64,000 nucleotides of DNA from the NCBI RefSeq assembly GCF_042675645.1, contig NZ_JBHTJH010000025.1, positions 71,476-135,475 on the forward strand, read 5' to 3'. Positions 17,723 through 26,443 of this stretch are shown piece after piece (position 1 is the stretch's first letter; the number at the start of each line of letters is the position of its first letter). The position numbers and the translations under genes were made by a program. The notes beneath the pieces were generated by a model. It made no database searches, had not been told where the DNA came from, and saw only the letters and a program-made list of their open reading frames with translations. The DNA is from Sungkyunkwania multivorans (GTDB lineage: Bacteria > Bacteroidota > Bacteroidia > Flavobacteriales > Flavobacteriaceae).

Positions 17723-18240
17723 AGTTTAAGTAGCATACGCTGCATTTCTCTGTGCTCCTTCTTGATACCAGGATACGCTAGATCATAGGTTGAAATGGTT
17801 ACAAAACCTGCGCGCTGATAGAACTTTAGTGCTGGGCTTGTTGTCATCACATCAACTCTTAGAGCTTTCTTGTGATGCGTCTTTGCAAAGAAACAGACAA
17901 ATTCGAAGGCGCGATTCCCGATTCCCTTGTTGGTAAAATCTTCTGCGAGGTAAATTTTCTCCAGTTCCATGGCCTCTTTAGCCTTAAAGTCGCCAATGGC
18001 ACTGTCGATGCGTATTTTGATCAGCCCCGCATCTTGCTCGTCATGTCGGATCAAAAAAAGTTGGAAATTGTGATGCTCAATATTTTTCTGTAATGCTTCC
18101 TCCGAAAAACTCTTTTCAATATACAATGAGACATCCTCGCCCTTCCATATATCCGTATAAGATTGTTTGTAGGCAAGCCGTCCAATCTTTGACAAGGCAG
18201 GAACATGCTCTGAGGTACAGCGAATAAACTCTAAACTCAT
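17719..18240 (-). CDS. GNAT family N-acetyltransferase
   Basis: 173-residue acetyl-CoA-dependent acyltransferase. It shows the GNAT core: a strand MELEKIYLAEDFTNKGIGN whose tail is a Q/RxxGxG/A-like acetyl-CoA loop variant (TNKGIGN), then ALRVDVMTTSPALKFYQRAGF, the family's last helix and strand. The frame could extend upstream to 18348, but that would overlap the thioredoxin gene; the ATG at 18240 gives a 10-base gap and the usual GNAT N-terminus (MSLEFIRCTSEHVPAL). Probably cotranscribed with the thioredoxin-like gene. The substrate is unknown. Confidence 0.82.
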   Translation of the reverse strand: MSLEFIRCTSEHVPALSKIGRLAYKQSYTDIWKGEDVSLYIEKSFSEEALQKNIEHHNFQLFLIRHDEQDAGLIKIRIDSAIGDFKAKEAMELEKIYLAEDFTNKGIGNRAFEFVCFFAKTHHKKALRVDVMTTSPALKFYQRAGFVTISTYDLAYPGIKKEHREMQRMLLKL

Positions 18241-18250
18241 GGGTGGAAAC

Positions 18251-18808
18251 TTATGTTTTCCATTTGATATTGCATCCAATACTCGGTTTTTGGGAGGAGG
18301 AAACTGCTTTACCATCCAATAGAGAATCGATTGCCCCTCGCATATCACTTCCAGTCACTGGAATTCCATTGCCAGGCCGCGAATCGTCCAATTGCCCACG
18401 GTAGATCAATTTTAAGCTAGAATCAAATAAATAGAAATCAGGTGTGCAAGCGGCGTCATATGCTTTGGCAATTTCTTGCGTCTCATCATAGAGATATGGA
18501 AAGGTGAAGCCTTCTTGCTTCGCATTTTCCTTCATCAGCTCCGGACGATCATCTGGATAGTTCTTTACATCATTGCTGCTAATGGCCACAAAACCGATTC
18601 CTTTTTCTTGATAGTCTTTTGCCAATTGCACAATACCAGCATTTACATGCTTCACGAACGGGCAGTGATTACAAATGAACATGATAACGGTGCCTTGTTT
18701 TCCTTTGATATCTTGAAGTGTTGTTTGTTGATCGGAAACCGTATCCATTAAACTAAAATCGGGAGCATTTGTGCCCAGGGGTAGCATATTGGAAGGAGTG
18801 CGTGCCAT
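18251..18808 (-). CDS. Thioredoxin/peroxiredoxin-like protein with CNHC motif
   Basis: 185-residue cytoplasmic redoxin of the AhpC/TSA-like fold. Residues 9-50 read as the family N-terminus (LPLGTNAPDFSLMD, TVIMFICNHCPFVK) with a CxxC-type CNHC at 46-49. Later segments VAISSNDVKNYPDD, ACTPDFYLFD and the terminal GCNIKWK are characteristic of this thioredoxin subfamily. It probably reduces disulfides or peroxides; the partner is not known. It is followed after 10 bases by a GNAT gene on the same strand. Confidence 0.88.
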   Translation of the reverse strand: MARTPSNMLPLGTNAPDFSLMDTVSDQQTTLQDIKGKQGTVIMFICNHCPFVKHVNAGIVQLAKDYQEKGIGFVAISSNDVKNYPDDRPELMKENAKQEGFTFPYLYDETQEIAKAYDAACTPDFYLFDSSLKLIYRGQLDDSRPGNGIPVTGSDMRGAIDSLLDGKAVSSSQKPSIGCNIKWKT

Positions 18809-18950
18809 GCTTATTTATTTGAGTTCTTTTAAAAATGCGTATCTGTAAAGTTACAAAGAAGCAATGATCCATAGCGATGCTTTTCCAGGTTAAATTTCTT
18901 GATTTGAAGATGGATTATTCGTAACTTATTGGAAATCAAAAAACAGTGTT

Positions 18951-19253
18951 ATGGAACGCAGCTATGAAAGCCTATCGAAAGCAATTGAAGCCTTGACCAA
19001 AGAGGGATATACTATAGATTTTAACTTGGTTGATGAAGGTATCGAGTCCAAGCATTTGAAAGAACGCTGGACGGCAAGCCAGTGCGAAGTGGTTCGTTTT
19101 TTTAGATTCGAGGGAATGACCAGTACCGACGATTCCTCCATCCTATATGCCATAAAGACGAAAGATGGTAAAAAAGGGTTGCTCGTCGATTCTTATGGCG
19201 TCTATGCTGGGCAAATCTCAGAAGAGATGCTCAAGAAGTTGAAGGTTCATTAG
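18951..19253 (+). CDS. Small conserved protein of unknown function
   Basis: 100-residue acidic protein, no signal peptide or membrane helix. From memory, relatives in flavobacteria carry the label 'phosphoribosylpyrophosphate synthetase', but the protein is far too short for that enzyme (about 310 residues) and lacks its PRPP-binding loop, so I treat the label as wrong. Recognisable conserved pieces are EGYTIDFNL, FRFEGMTSTDDSSILYAI and LLVDSYGVYAG. It stands alone between divergent and convergent neighbours. Confidence 0.75.
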   Translation: MERSYESLSKAIEALTKEGYTIDFNLVDEGIESKHLKERWTASQCEVVRFFRFEGMTSTDDSSILYAIKTKDGKKGLLVDSYGVYAGQISEEMLKKLKVH

Positions 19254-19314
19254 TTTGCGGTCGCTAGCGCCATCCCTTCTGCAAAAAAGTTGATCGATCT
19301 ATAGCTGCCATATT

Positions 19315-21831
19315 CTAGAAAGAGTTCCTAAAAAATACCGCATTCATCAACAATTTGTTAGTGCCGTACCAAAAGGCCCTAAAGTTAGTATTATCGGTGA
19401 ATATGATAACCTTTCCCCTTCCCAAGCGCTGCGATTTAAAAGGTACGGTGTGCTTTAATTGCTCTAGGTTCTCTTCGGAAATATAGCCGCTTAGTAAGGG
19501 CTGCCCCGTATATTTTATCGGATTCCGATAGCTTGTGCTATCCGCTCTAATGAACAGACGTGTATTTCTGAACAATGGCAGTCTTTTATTTTTATAGCCA
19601 AAGTTGATCGGATGCGACCGATCCAATTCGGCTTCAAAAATCGCTCCACCGATCACCTGTGCTCCTGTAAATTTCTGGGCATCTTCAAAAGGAACATCTT
19701 TAGCAACCACTTGGGTCTTGTTGTAATCAATTTTTATAAAACCATTATTGCTTAGCCATCTTGCCGCATTTCTGAAGCCGATAAGCGTCCCACCTTTTCG
19801 CACCCACTCGTTTAGTTTATTCTTTTGCCCGTTGTTCAAACCCGATTGGGTGTTTGGCAGAATGATCACATTGTACTTGTGCAGATCGGCCCTATTAAAA
19901 TATTCTGTATCTATCTTGGTGATCTGCATATCATAACGCGTATCAAACAAATGCCAGATTTCTCCAGCGTCATAGGCATTGATGCCCCTTCCTACGATCA
20001 TGGCCACTTTTGGTGCCTTTATAGTTCTAAATTCGTTGCTTCCAAGATCGATCCCGTTGGTCAATCCAGTAGTTACGGCAGTAATTTTGATATGTGATTC
20101 TTTAGCGACCTTTTGTAAGAATGTGTAGATCTCGTCGCTGTTTAGCTCTTGATTTTGAACAGGGATCATGATCGTGCCATAGTCATATTGATTTCCCTGA
20201 AGGTCAAAAGGTGTCATCCCCTGTTTTGCTCGCAACCCCTTCTCCAAGATCATATTCAACGCTTTCGGGGTATAGTATTCATGCCATTCGAACAAATAGG
20301 CGTAATTGCTTTTTGCGGAAACACTCCCCATGGCTGGTTGAAGGTCCGTTACTTTGGCGCCTGCATTATTCAAAGAAGGAAGATTGGTGTGGTCCAGATT
20401 GAAGGCGAGTGGAAAGCTCCAAGCTGAAATATCATAGAATAAACTGTCCTTGAATTTGGTCCTTTTTTCAAACATTGCGTTGATCAGACGATGATTTTTC
20501 TGATTTGTTGGAATGATATAACTAGATCCCTTTTTATAGCGCTTTCCATCAGCGGTAAAGTCATTTTTGATCTCGTGAAAGTCGATCTGATGGCGCTTTA
20601 AGATCTCTGCTAGATGAAAGGTTTTAGCTGCATCCTTCTCGTCTCCAAAGACGATCGCTTTTGTCTTTGTCCGCGCCCCCTCATTTCGGGCATTCTTATA
20701 AAAGTCTCTTTGGTAGCCGAGAATCTCCGTTCGCAGATTCTGAGCAGCTTCTAAGGTAGATAAAGCGGTGGTGAGTTGATTTCTGATAGTGAAGGGAAAG
20801 GCGAGTAAACCATTTGCGCTTTCTTGCAAATGACCTCGACTGCTGCCTTGCTCAAACAGAATACCGATACTTCCATTGATATCTGGAAAGGTAGAGCCCT
20901 TTCCATAATAAAAGTCATCGTAATTTTCCTCTGAATAATAGAGCGAACCGATTTTATCCAAAGCCTTTGCGTGAAATTTTGCTATTTCTTTGGTCAATTG
21001 TTGATTCATTTTCGGAGTCAGGGGGTGTGTGCGATCGGGCACCCCTGGCTGAAAGAAGAACGTACTGTTGGTACCCATTTCATGATGATCTGTCAAAATA
21101 TTTGGAAGCCATTTGTGAAAGGTGGCGATGCGAACCCGCGATTCTGGGAGTTGTACCGGCAGCCAGTCCCTATTCATATCAAACCAATAGTGATTGGTGC
21201 GACCGCCAGGCCACACCTCATGAAACTCCCGGTCGTTATTGTCCGAATTCAGATGTTGGCTCTTGTTGGTATTGGCCCAGTACGCAAAACGTTGTAAACC
21301 ATCTGGATTGTACGATGGGTCAAAAAGAATGATGACGTTTTCCAATAGTCGCTCTATTTCTGGGCCTTGGGCCGCCGCCAAGTGATACGCAGCCAGCAGG
21401 GAGGCGTTTGCGCCGCTTGGCTCGTTCCCATGAATGGAAAACCCCTGCTGCACAACGATGGGCATATTGGCAATATTCAGCTCAGCGCCGCTCGACTCTG
21501 TAAGCTGAAGATGTTGTTGCCTGATCGCTTCTATGCGTTGATGATTTTTAGGCGAGGTGATGGTCAAAAGGAGCAGCGGTCTGTCCTCAAAGGTCGTCCC
21601 TCTATCTTCAATAGTGATGCGATCGGAGGTCGCCGCGAGGGTCTTCATGTATTCTACTAGCTTATCATGGGTGACGTGCCATTTACCAACCTCATAGCCT
21701 AAAACGCTTTTCGGCGTTGGAATATCTTGGTTATATAAATCGCTTTGAGGGAGAAAGTATTTGAGATCGTATGTTTTTTGAGCAGATAAAGCAGTGACTA
21801 TAAAAAGTAATAGCAGGGTTAGTTTTTTCAT
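19315..21831 (-). CDS. M14 family zinc carboxypeptidase, secreted, with C-terminal amidotransferase-like domain
   Basis: 838-residue exported peptidase. A signal peptide (KKLTLLLLFIVTALSAQ) is followed by an M14 domain at about 45-370. Zinc ligands His134 and Glu137 lie in SIHGNEPSGAN, the third histidine is probably in ILTDHHEMG, and the catalytic Glu is probably in ILFEQGSSRG. After a middle region, residues about 610-740 (KVAMIVGRGINAYDAGEI, YNVIILPNTQSG, WVRKGGTLIGF) resemble a class I glutamine-amidotransferase-like fold, without a clear catalytic Cys. No T9SS sorting domain is seen at the C-terminus, so it is probably periplasmic. It trims peptides or peptidoglycan-like substrates; which is not known. 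Confidence 0.88.
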   Translation of the reverse strand: MKKLTLLLLFIVTALSAQKTYDLKYFLPQSDLYNQDIPTPKSVLGYEVGKWHVTHDKLVEYMKTLAATSDRITIEDRGTTFEDRPLLLLTITSPKNHQRIEAIRQQHLQLTESSGAELNIANMPIVVQQGFSIHGNEPSGANASLLAAYHLAAAQGPEIERLLENVIILFDPSYNPDGLQRFAYWANTNKSQHLNSDNNDREFHEVWPGGRTNHYWFDMNRDWLPVQLPESRVRIATFHKWLPNILTDHHEMGTNSTFFFQPGVPDRTHPLTPKMNQQLTKEIAKFHAKALDKIGSLYYSEENYDDFYYGKGSTFPDINGSIGILFEQGSSRGHLQESANGLLAFPFTIRNQLTTALSTLEAAQNLRTEILGYQRDFYKNARNEGARTKTKAIVFGDEKDAAKTFHLAEILKRHQIDFHEIKNDFTADGKRYKKGSSYIIPTNQKNHRLINAMFEKRTKFKDSLFYDISAWSFPLAFNLDHTNLPSLNNAGAKVTDLQPAMGSVSAKSNYAYLFEWHEYYTPKALNMILEKGLRAKQGMTPFDLQGNQYDYGTIMIPVQNQELNSDEIYTFLQKVAKESHIKITAVTTGLTNGIDLGSNEFRTIKAPKVAMIVGRGINAYDAGEIWHLFDTRYDMQITKIDTEYFNRADLHKYNVIILPNTQSGLNNGQKNKLNEWVRKGGTLIGFRNAARWLSNNGFIKIDYNKTQVVAKDVPFEDAQKFTGAQVIGGAIFEAELDRSHPINFGYKNKRLPLFRNTRLFIRADSTSYRNPIKYTGQPLLSGYISEENLEQLKHTVPFKSQRLGRGKVIIFTDNTNFRAFWYGTNKLLMNAVFFRNSF

Positions 21832-21860
21832 TTCGAAAATGTTGGTTACCTAGTAAAAAT

Positions 21861-21889
21861 AAAAAAACCGTTTCGATTATTCGAAACGG
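21861..21889 (-). terminator. Intrinsic terminator of the PUR-family gene
   Basis: Perfect 9-base stem CCGTTTCGA / TCGAAACGG (21868-21876, 21881-21889) with loop TTAT. Seven As at 21861-21867 become a T-run on the - strand, just downstream of the gene ending at 21917. Confidence 0.85.
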
Positions 21890-21916
21890 CTGTTATTTTA
21901 AAGGTTTTTTAACGTA

Positions 21917-22288
21917 TCAGATATCGTCAAAATCTACATCGGTAAAAGATTCTGGTGAGGTATTGGTCTCTCCATTCTCTTCGTACTCCTTCTTATAATC
22001 CTTTTGATGACGCTCACTGATCACTTCTTGACCTTTCTCGTTGATAATGTAATCTGTAGTTTCCAATAATAGGTCTTTGAATGAGTCAAAATCTTCTTTG
22101 TACAAATAGATCTTGTGTTTCTTATAGTGATAAGATCCGTCTTCGTTGGTAAATTTTTTACTCTCGGTAATGGTCAAATAATAGTCTCCGGCCTTGGTGG
22201 CTCTAACATCAAAGAAATAAGTTCGCCTTCCAGCACGTAAGACCTTGGATAGGATTTCTTCTTTCTCTAAAACATCTTTTTCACTCAT
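21917..22288 (-). CDS. PUR family DNA/RNA-binding protein (DUF3276)
   Basis: Small acidic cytoplasmic protein, 123 residues from the ATG at 22288; the frame upstream is a weakly coding extension. It has the bacterial PUR-domain pattern: AGRRTYFFDVRATKAGDYYLTITESKKF, a basic YHYKKHKIYLYKEDF segment, then an acidic disordered tail. PUR-domain proteins such as the Borrelia homologue bind single-stranded DNA and RNA, so a nucleic-acid-binding role is expected but its target is unknown. It has its own strong terminator and lies downstream of the ABC exporter on the same strand, 79 bases away. Confidence 0.85.
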   Translation of the reverse strand: MSEKDVLEKEEILSKVLRAGRRTYFFDVRATKAGDYYLTITESKKFTNEDGSYHYKKHKIYLYKEDFDSFKDLLLETTDYIINEKGQEVISERHQKDYKKEYEENGETNTSPESFTDVDFDDI

Positions 22289-22367
22289 GATCCTTCTTTT
22301 TCTGTTTTTGGTAGTTGATATTGTCAACCAAAAATGTAAAAAAAAAGATAATCAAACAACAAATTCG

Positions 22368-24122
22368 TTACAAATCTTTCTCGGACAGCTGCTTCAAATA
22401 AAGCTCTTTGTAATACCCTTCGGTGCTTATCAGTTGATTGTGAGTACCTTGCTGTATGATTTCACCATCCTCTAAGACGATGATCTTATCCGCATTTTTC
22501 GCCGAAGAAATACGATGACTAACAATAAGCGTTGTCTTGTTGGATGACACTTTTTCGAGATTGTTTAGGATCTGCTCTTCGGTCTCGGTATCTACCGCAG
22601 AAAGGCAGTCGTCAAGTAATAGGATGTTCGGGTCTTTGATCAAAGCACGTGCGATAGAAACCCGTTGTTTTTGCCCTCCAGAAAGCGTGATTCCGCGTTC
22701 TCCTAGAACAGTGTCATATCCTTTAGCGAAGTCAATGATATTTTTATGGACCACAGCATCTTTTGCTGCGGCGATCACTTCGTCGTCCGTAGCGTCCTCT
22801 TTCCCAAATTTTATGTTGTTCTTTATAGAGTCTGAAAACAAGAACGCATCCTGTGGTACCGCACCAATACTATCCCTTAAGCTATATAGATTGAGCGTTG
22901 TGATCGGTTTGTCGTCGATCAGGATTCTTCCAGAGGTGACATCATACAACCTGCTGATCAGTTGAAGTATCGTAGATTTTCCGGCACCTGTTTTTCCAAG
23001 AATCGCCAAGGTTTCTCCGCGTTTCACGGAGAATGACAGATTTTTCAAGGCTGTGATATTCGTGTCGTCGTAGGTAAATGTTACATTTTCAAATGCAATA
23101 TCTCCCTTAATTTCATCCGGTTCGTCTTTAGGATTTTTGATATCTGGTTCTACCAAAAGAAACTCGTTAATTCGTTTTTGGGAAGCCTCTGCCTGCTGCA
23201 CGATCGAGGTCACCCAACCTACCGTCGCAACAGGCCATGTGAGCATGTTAACGTAGATAATGAATTCTGCAAGAACTCCTATCTCTATCTCTCCATTGAT
23301 ATATTGATTTCCGCCGATATAAATAACGATGAGATTGCTTAGTCCTATCAATAGGATCATCATTGGAAAGAACCACGCTTGTATCTTTACGAGATCCATG
23401 TTCTTGTCCTTGCTTTGATTGGACAGGTCTTCAAAATCATTTTGGGTAGCCAGCTGAATGCCATAGGCCTTGATCACCGAAATTCCGCTAAACGATTCTT
23501 GCGTAAATGTGGATAGTTTGGAAAGGTATTCTTGGACGACCGTACTTCGTTTATGAATCGCTCTGCTCAATTGATAGATGGCAATTGAAAGTATGGGTAA
23601 TGGGAGCACGGTGTATAACGTAAGCTTTGGCGCAACATTGATCATGTAGGAAATCACCACTACAAATAATGAAAGCGTATTAATACTGTACATGATCGCG
23701 GGTCCGACGTACATCCGGGTCTTGCCAACGTCTTCGCTAATGCGATTCATCAGATCTCCCGTACGATTTTGTTTGTAGAAATTAAGCGATAAGCGCTGAT
23801 ATTGTTCGAATACCACATTCTTAAGGTCAAATTCTATGAATCGCGACATGTTAATGATGGTCTGTCGCATAAGAAAGGTGAGAAATCCAGCAACGATGGC
23901 AGCACCGATGATAAGGAGAATATTATAAAGCAGTTCTCGTTCCACGATAGCGAGGTCGGTGATTTCCTTTGACAGGTATTTTTCGACCACGGTCAACGAA
24001 TTGCCGATAAGCCTGGGAGCGAAAAGCGCAAAGATACGGGCAACGACCGTAATGATAATACCTAGAATTAGGCGGTATCTGTATTTATAGAAGAAGCGAT
24101 TGAGATATCTTAGTTCTTTCAT
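22368..24122 (-). CDS. ABC transporter, fused permease and ATPase (MsbA/multidrug-like half transporter)
   Basis: 584-residue type IV ABC exporter half-molecule working as a homodimer in the inner membrane. Residues 1-310 form the six-helix permease; residues 335-584 the ATPase with Walker A GKTGAGKST, Q-loop, signature LSGGQKQR and Walker B ILLLDDCLSAVD followed by an H-loop (LIVSHR). The subfamily resembles YheH/MdlB-type exporters rather than the LPS flippase, although this cannot be settled by eye. The substrate is unknown. It is divergent from leucine dehydrogenase. Confidence 0.9.
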   Translation of the reverse strand: MKELRYLNRFFYKYRYRLILGIIITVVARIFALFAPRLIGNSLTVVEKYLSKEITDLAIVERELLYNILLIIGAAIVAGFLTFLMRQTIINMSRFIEFDLKNVVFEQYQRLSLNFYKQNRTGDLMNRISEDVGKTRMYVGPAIMYSINTLSLFVVVISYMINVAPKLTLYTVLPLPILSIAIYQLSRAIHKRSTVVQEYLSKLSTFTQESFSGISVIKAYGIQLATQNDFEDLSNQSKDKNMDLVKIQAWFFPMMILLIGLSNLIVIYIGGNQYINGEIEIGVLAEFIIYVNMLTWPVATVGWVTSIVQQAEASQKRINEFLLVEPDIKNPKDEPDEIKGDIAFENVTFTYDDTNITALKNLSFSVKRGETLAILGKTGAGKSTILQLISRLYDVTSGRILIDDKPITTLNLYSLRDSIGAVPQDAFLFSDSIKNNIKFGKEDATDDEVIAAAKDAVVHKNIIDFAKGYDTVLGERGITLSGGQKQRVSIARALIKDPNILLLDDCLSAVDTETEEQILNNLEKVSSNKTTLIVSHRISSAKNADKIIVLEDGEIIQQGTHNQLISTEGYYKELYLKQLSEKDL

Positions 24123-24260
24123 AGATGTATGAAGCTATGAATTTTATCAAATTCATATTTAATAAAAGCATTTGTTGTATAAAATATAATTTTTTCTATT
24201 TTTACAGCCTGTTTTTAAGAATATCGAAAAACGGAAGAACAATTAAAAGAACGCATCACT

Positions 24261-25364
24261 ATGATTTCAGAGGTAATATCCACTAAAGAACTTCCAAAAA
24301 TGGACCCCGTTTTTGGGCAATTGTCTTTCGACGATCACGAACAGATCGTTTTTTGCCAGGACAAAGATACAGGTTTGAAAGCAATAATCGGGATACATAA
24401 TACGGTTCTTGGCCCAGCTCTTGGCGGTACCCGTATGTGGACATATAATAGCGAATGGGATGCCCTTAACGATGTGTTACGACTTTCTAGGGGAATGACC
24501 TTTAAATCGGCCATTACAGGATTGAATCTAGGAGGAGGAAAAGCTGTGATCATCGGCGATGCTAAAACGCAAAAGACCCCAGCGCTAATGAAGCGTTTTG
24601 GTGAATTTGTTCATTCTTTAGGAGGGAAATATATCACCGCGGAAGATGTGGGCATGGAAACTGCCGATATGGATCTGGTTAGAGATGTGACACCGTATGT
24701 TACGGGTATATCCGAATCTAGAGGCGGCGCAGGAAACCCTTCGCCAATCACAGCCTATGGTGTTTTCATGGGAATGAAGGCAGCAGCAAAGCATCAATTT
24801 GGCTCTGATGTCTTAGAAGATAAAAAAGTGCTGGTTCAAGGTATAGGCCATGTTGGTGAAACTTTGGTAGAGCATCTAACAAATGAGGGAGCGAAGGTTG
24901 TTATTTCAGATATCAATGAAGAACGACTGCAGGCCATTAGTGTCAAATATGGTGCTTCGATCTTTCGTGGAAAAGACCTCTATGAGGCAGATATGGATAT
25001 CTATGCTCCCTGTGCGCTTGGGGCCACTATCAATGACGAATCCATTGCTAAATTAAAGGCCCGAGTGATCGCCGGTGCCGCAAACAATCAGTTGGCCAAT
25101 GAAGTGAGGCACGGTGCCATGCTTAAAGATAAAGGGATTGCCTATGCACCCGACTTCCTTATCAACGCTGGTGGTATCATCAATGTGTATGCAGAACTTG
25201 AAGGGTATGGTAAAAAAGAGATCATCCAGAAAACAGAAAATATCTACAATACCACTTTGGAGATCTTTGCGCATGCAGCGAAGAATAACTGCACTACGCA
25301 TCAATCGGCATTGAGTATTGCGCAGTCGCGCATCGAAGCGAGAAAAAGTAGCAAGAATTCGTAA
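24261..25364 (+). CDS. Leucine dehydrogenase (Glu/Leu/Phe/Val dehydrogenase family)
   Basis: NAD-dependent branched-chain amino acid dehydrogenase, cytoplasmic, 367 residues. Substrate-binding part: PALGGTRMW, catalytic-lysine segments FKSAITGLNLGGGKAV (Lys 82 and 94) and ITAEDVGM. NAD-binding part: VQGIGHVGE at 192-200. It matches leucine/valine dehydrogenase in length and in the GGGKAV motif. It deaminates leucine, valine or isoleucine to the keto acids used for degradation or branched fatty acid synthesis. A second ATG at 24300 would shorten it by 13 residues. A strong terminator follows directly. Confidence 0.88.
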   Translation: MISEVISTKELPKMDPVFGQLSFDDHEQIVFCQDKDTGLKAIIGIHNTVLGPALGGTRMWTYNSEWDALNDVLRLSRGMTFKSAITGLNLGGGKAVIIGDAKTQKTPALMKRFGEFVHSLGGKYITAEDVGMETADMDLVRDVTPYVTGISESRGGAGNPSPITAYGVFMGMKAAAKHQFGSDVLEDKKVLVQGIGHVGETLVEHLTNEGAKVVISDINEERLQAISVKYGASIFRGKDLYEADMDIYAPCALGATINDESIAKLKARVIAGAANNQLANEVRHGAMLKDKGIAYAPDFLINAGGIINVYAELEGYGKKEIIQKTENIYNTTLEIFAHAAKNNCTTHQSALSIAQSRIEARKSSKNS

Positions 25365-25382
25365 ATACATTTAAAATAGTTT

Positions 25383-25390
25383 TACTTTTG
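25383..25390 (+). promoter_or_regulatory. Probable -7 element of the nusB operon
   Basis: TACTTTTG matches TAnnTTTG and stands 61 bases before the nusB ATG. The expected start site falls inside the following terminator stem (25392-25416). No clear TTTG is seen at the expected -33 distance. Confidence 0.35.
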
Positions 25391-25391
25391 C

Positions 25392-25424
25392 GGGCGTAAG
25401 AATCTTTCTTACGCCCTTTTTTTT
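25392..25424 (+). terminator. Intrinsic terminator of leucine dehydrogenase
   Basis: Perfect 11-base stem GGGCGTAAGAA / TTCTTACGCCC (25392-25402, 25406-25416), three-base loop TCT, then eight Ts. It lies 28 bases after the stop codon. Confidence 0.9.
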
Positions 25425-25450
25425 GTCAATAGCCATAAAAGTTCTTTCTA

Positions 25451-26395
25451 ATGTTAACAAGAAGACATATTCGTGTAAAGGTGATGCAAGCGGTTTACGC
25501 GTTCTCCAAAGCTTCGGAAGACAATTTGTCCAAACAAGAGAAGTTCATCAATGCGAGTAGCGAAAGTATGTACGATCTTTATATCCTGATGCTTTCACTG
25601 CTTTCAGAAATTAGAAAGCTCGCTGCGGATAGGCTCAAGAAATCACAAAAGAAATACCTGGCCACCGAAGAAGACAAAGATCCCAACAAAAAGTTTGTGA
25701 ACAACCAGCTGCTGCAACAGCTGAGCATCAATAGACAGCTGGAGACAGAATTGGAATACCGCAAGCTCAACAACTGGAAAATGGACGACGAATATGTTGC
25801 GATCATCTGGAATGAACTCAGAGAAAGCGAGAGCTACAAATCGTACATGTCTACCAAAGAGACCTCCTATAAAGAAGACAAGAACTTTATCATTAGTATT
25901 TATAGAGATATCATCGCGCCCAACGATAAGCTGTATGAATACTTTGAGGATAACAAATTGACCTGGCTCGATGACTTGCCAGTGGTGAACACCGTAGTGG
26001 TGAAAACCTTGAAACAATTTGGGCCAAAAGCGGACGAGAGTTTTTACCTTCCGGACCTTTATAAAGACGAAGAAGACAAGGAATTTGCTAAGGAGCTCTT
26101 TAGAAAGACCGTTCTAAATGATGAGAAACTGCTCAAAGAAATAGAGGGTAAAACACCCAACTGGGACAAAGAGCGTATTGCGGATATCGATATGGTGCTT
26201 TTGAAAATGGCCATCTGCGAATTTTTAAATTTTCCCTCCATACCGATCAAGGTAACCATCAACGAGTATCTAGAAATAGCCAAAGAATATTCCACCCCTA
26301 AAAGTAGCGTTTTCATTAACGGCATTCTAGATAAACTCACCAAAGAATACATTGAAAATAATAAGTTAAATAAAAGTGGACGCGGGCTGATGTGA
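25451..26395 (+). CDS. nusB: Transcription antitermination factor NusB
   Basis: RNA-binding antitermination factor that acts with NusE on boxA of rRNA leaders. The 314 residues are roughly twice the E. coli length: an N-terminal Bacteroidota-type extension with MLTRRHIRVKVMQAVYAF and a charged coiled region, then the NusB core in the last 150 residues (ADIDMVLLKMAICEFLNFPSI and IKVTINEYLEIAKEYSTP, KSSVFINGILDKL). It heads a run with the DUF1573 lipoprotein gene (48 bases on) and yajC. The rRNA operon starts at the right edge of this window. Confidence 0.93.
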   Translation: MLTRRHIRVKVMQAVYAFSKASEDNLSKQEKFINASSESMYDLYILMLSLLSEIRKLAADRLKKSQKKYLATEEDKDPNKKFVNNQLLQQLSINRQLETELEYRKLNNWKMDDEYVAIIWNELRESESYKSYMSTKETSYKEDKNFIISIYRDIIAPNDKLYEYFEDNKLTWLDDLPVVNTVVVKTLKQFGPKADESFYLPDLYKDEEDKEFAKELFRKTVLNDEKLLKEIEGKTPNWDKERIADIDMVLLKMAICEFLNFPSIPIKVTINEYLEIAKEYSTPKSSVFINGILDKLTKEYIENNKLNKSGRGLM

Positions 26396-26443
26396 CAAAA
26401 TATTGTTATTTTTAGGCGCTAATTAAAATTTAAAATTTTAGAA

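Noticed and set aside
20967..21332. Long + strand frames opposite the M14 peptidase
   Set aside because: They lie entirely on the complementary strand of a well-supported gene and have the odd amino-acid mix of a mirror frame.
22537..22965. 142-residue + strand frame opposite the ABC exporter ATPase domain
   Set aside because: Mirror of the conserved ATPase motifs; no independent support.
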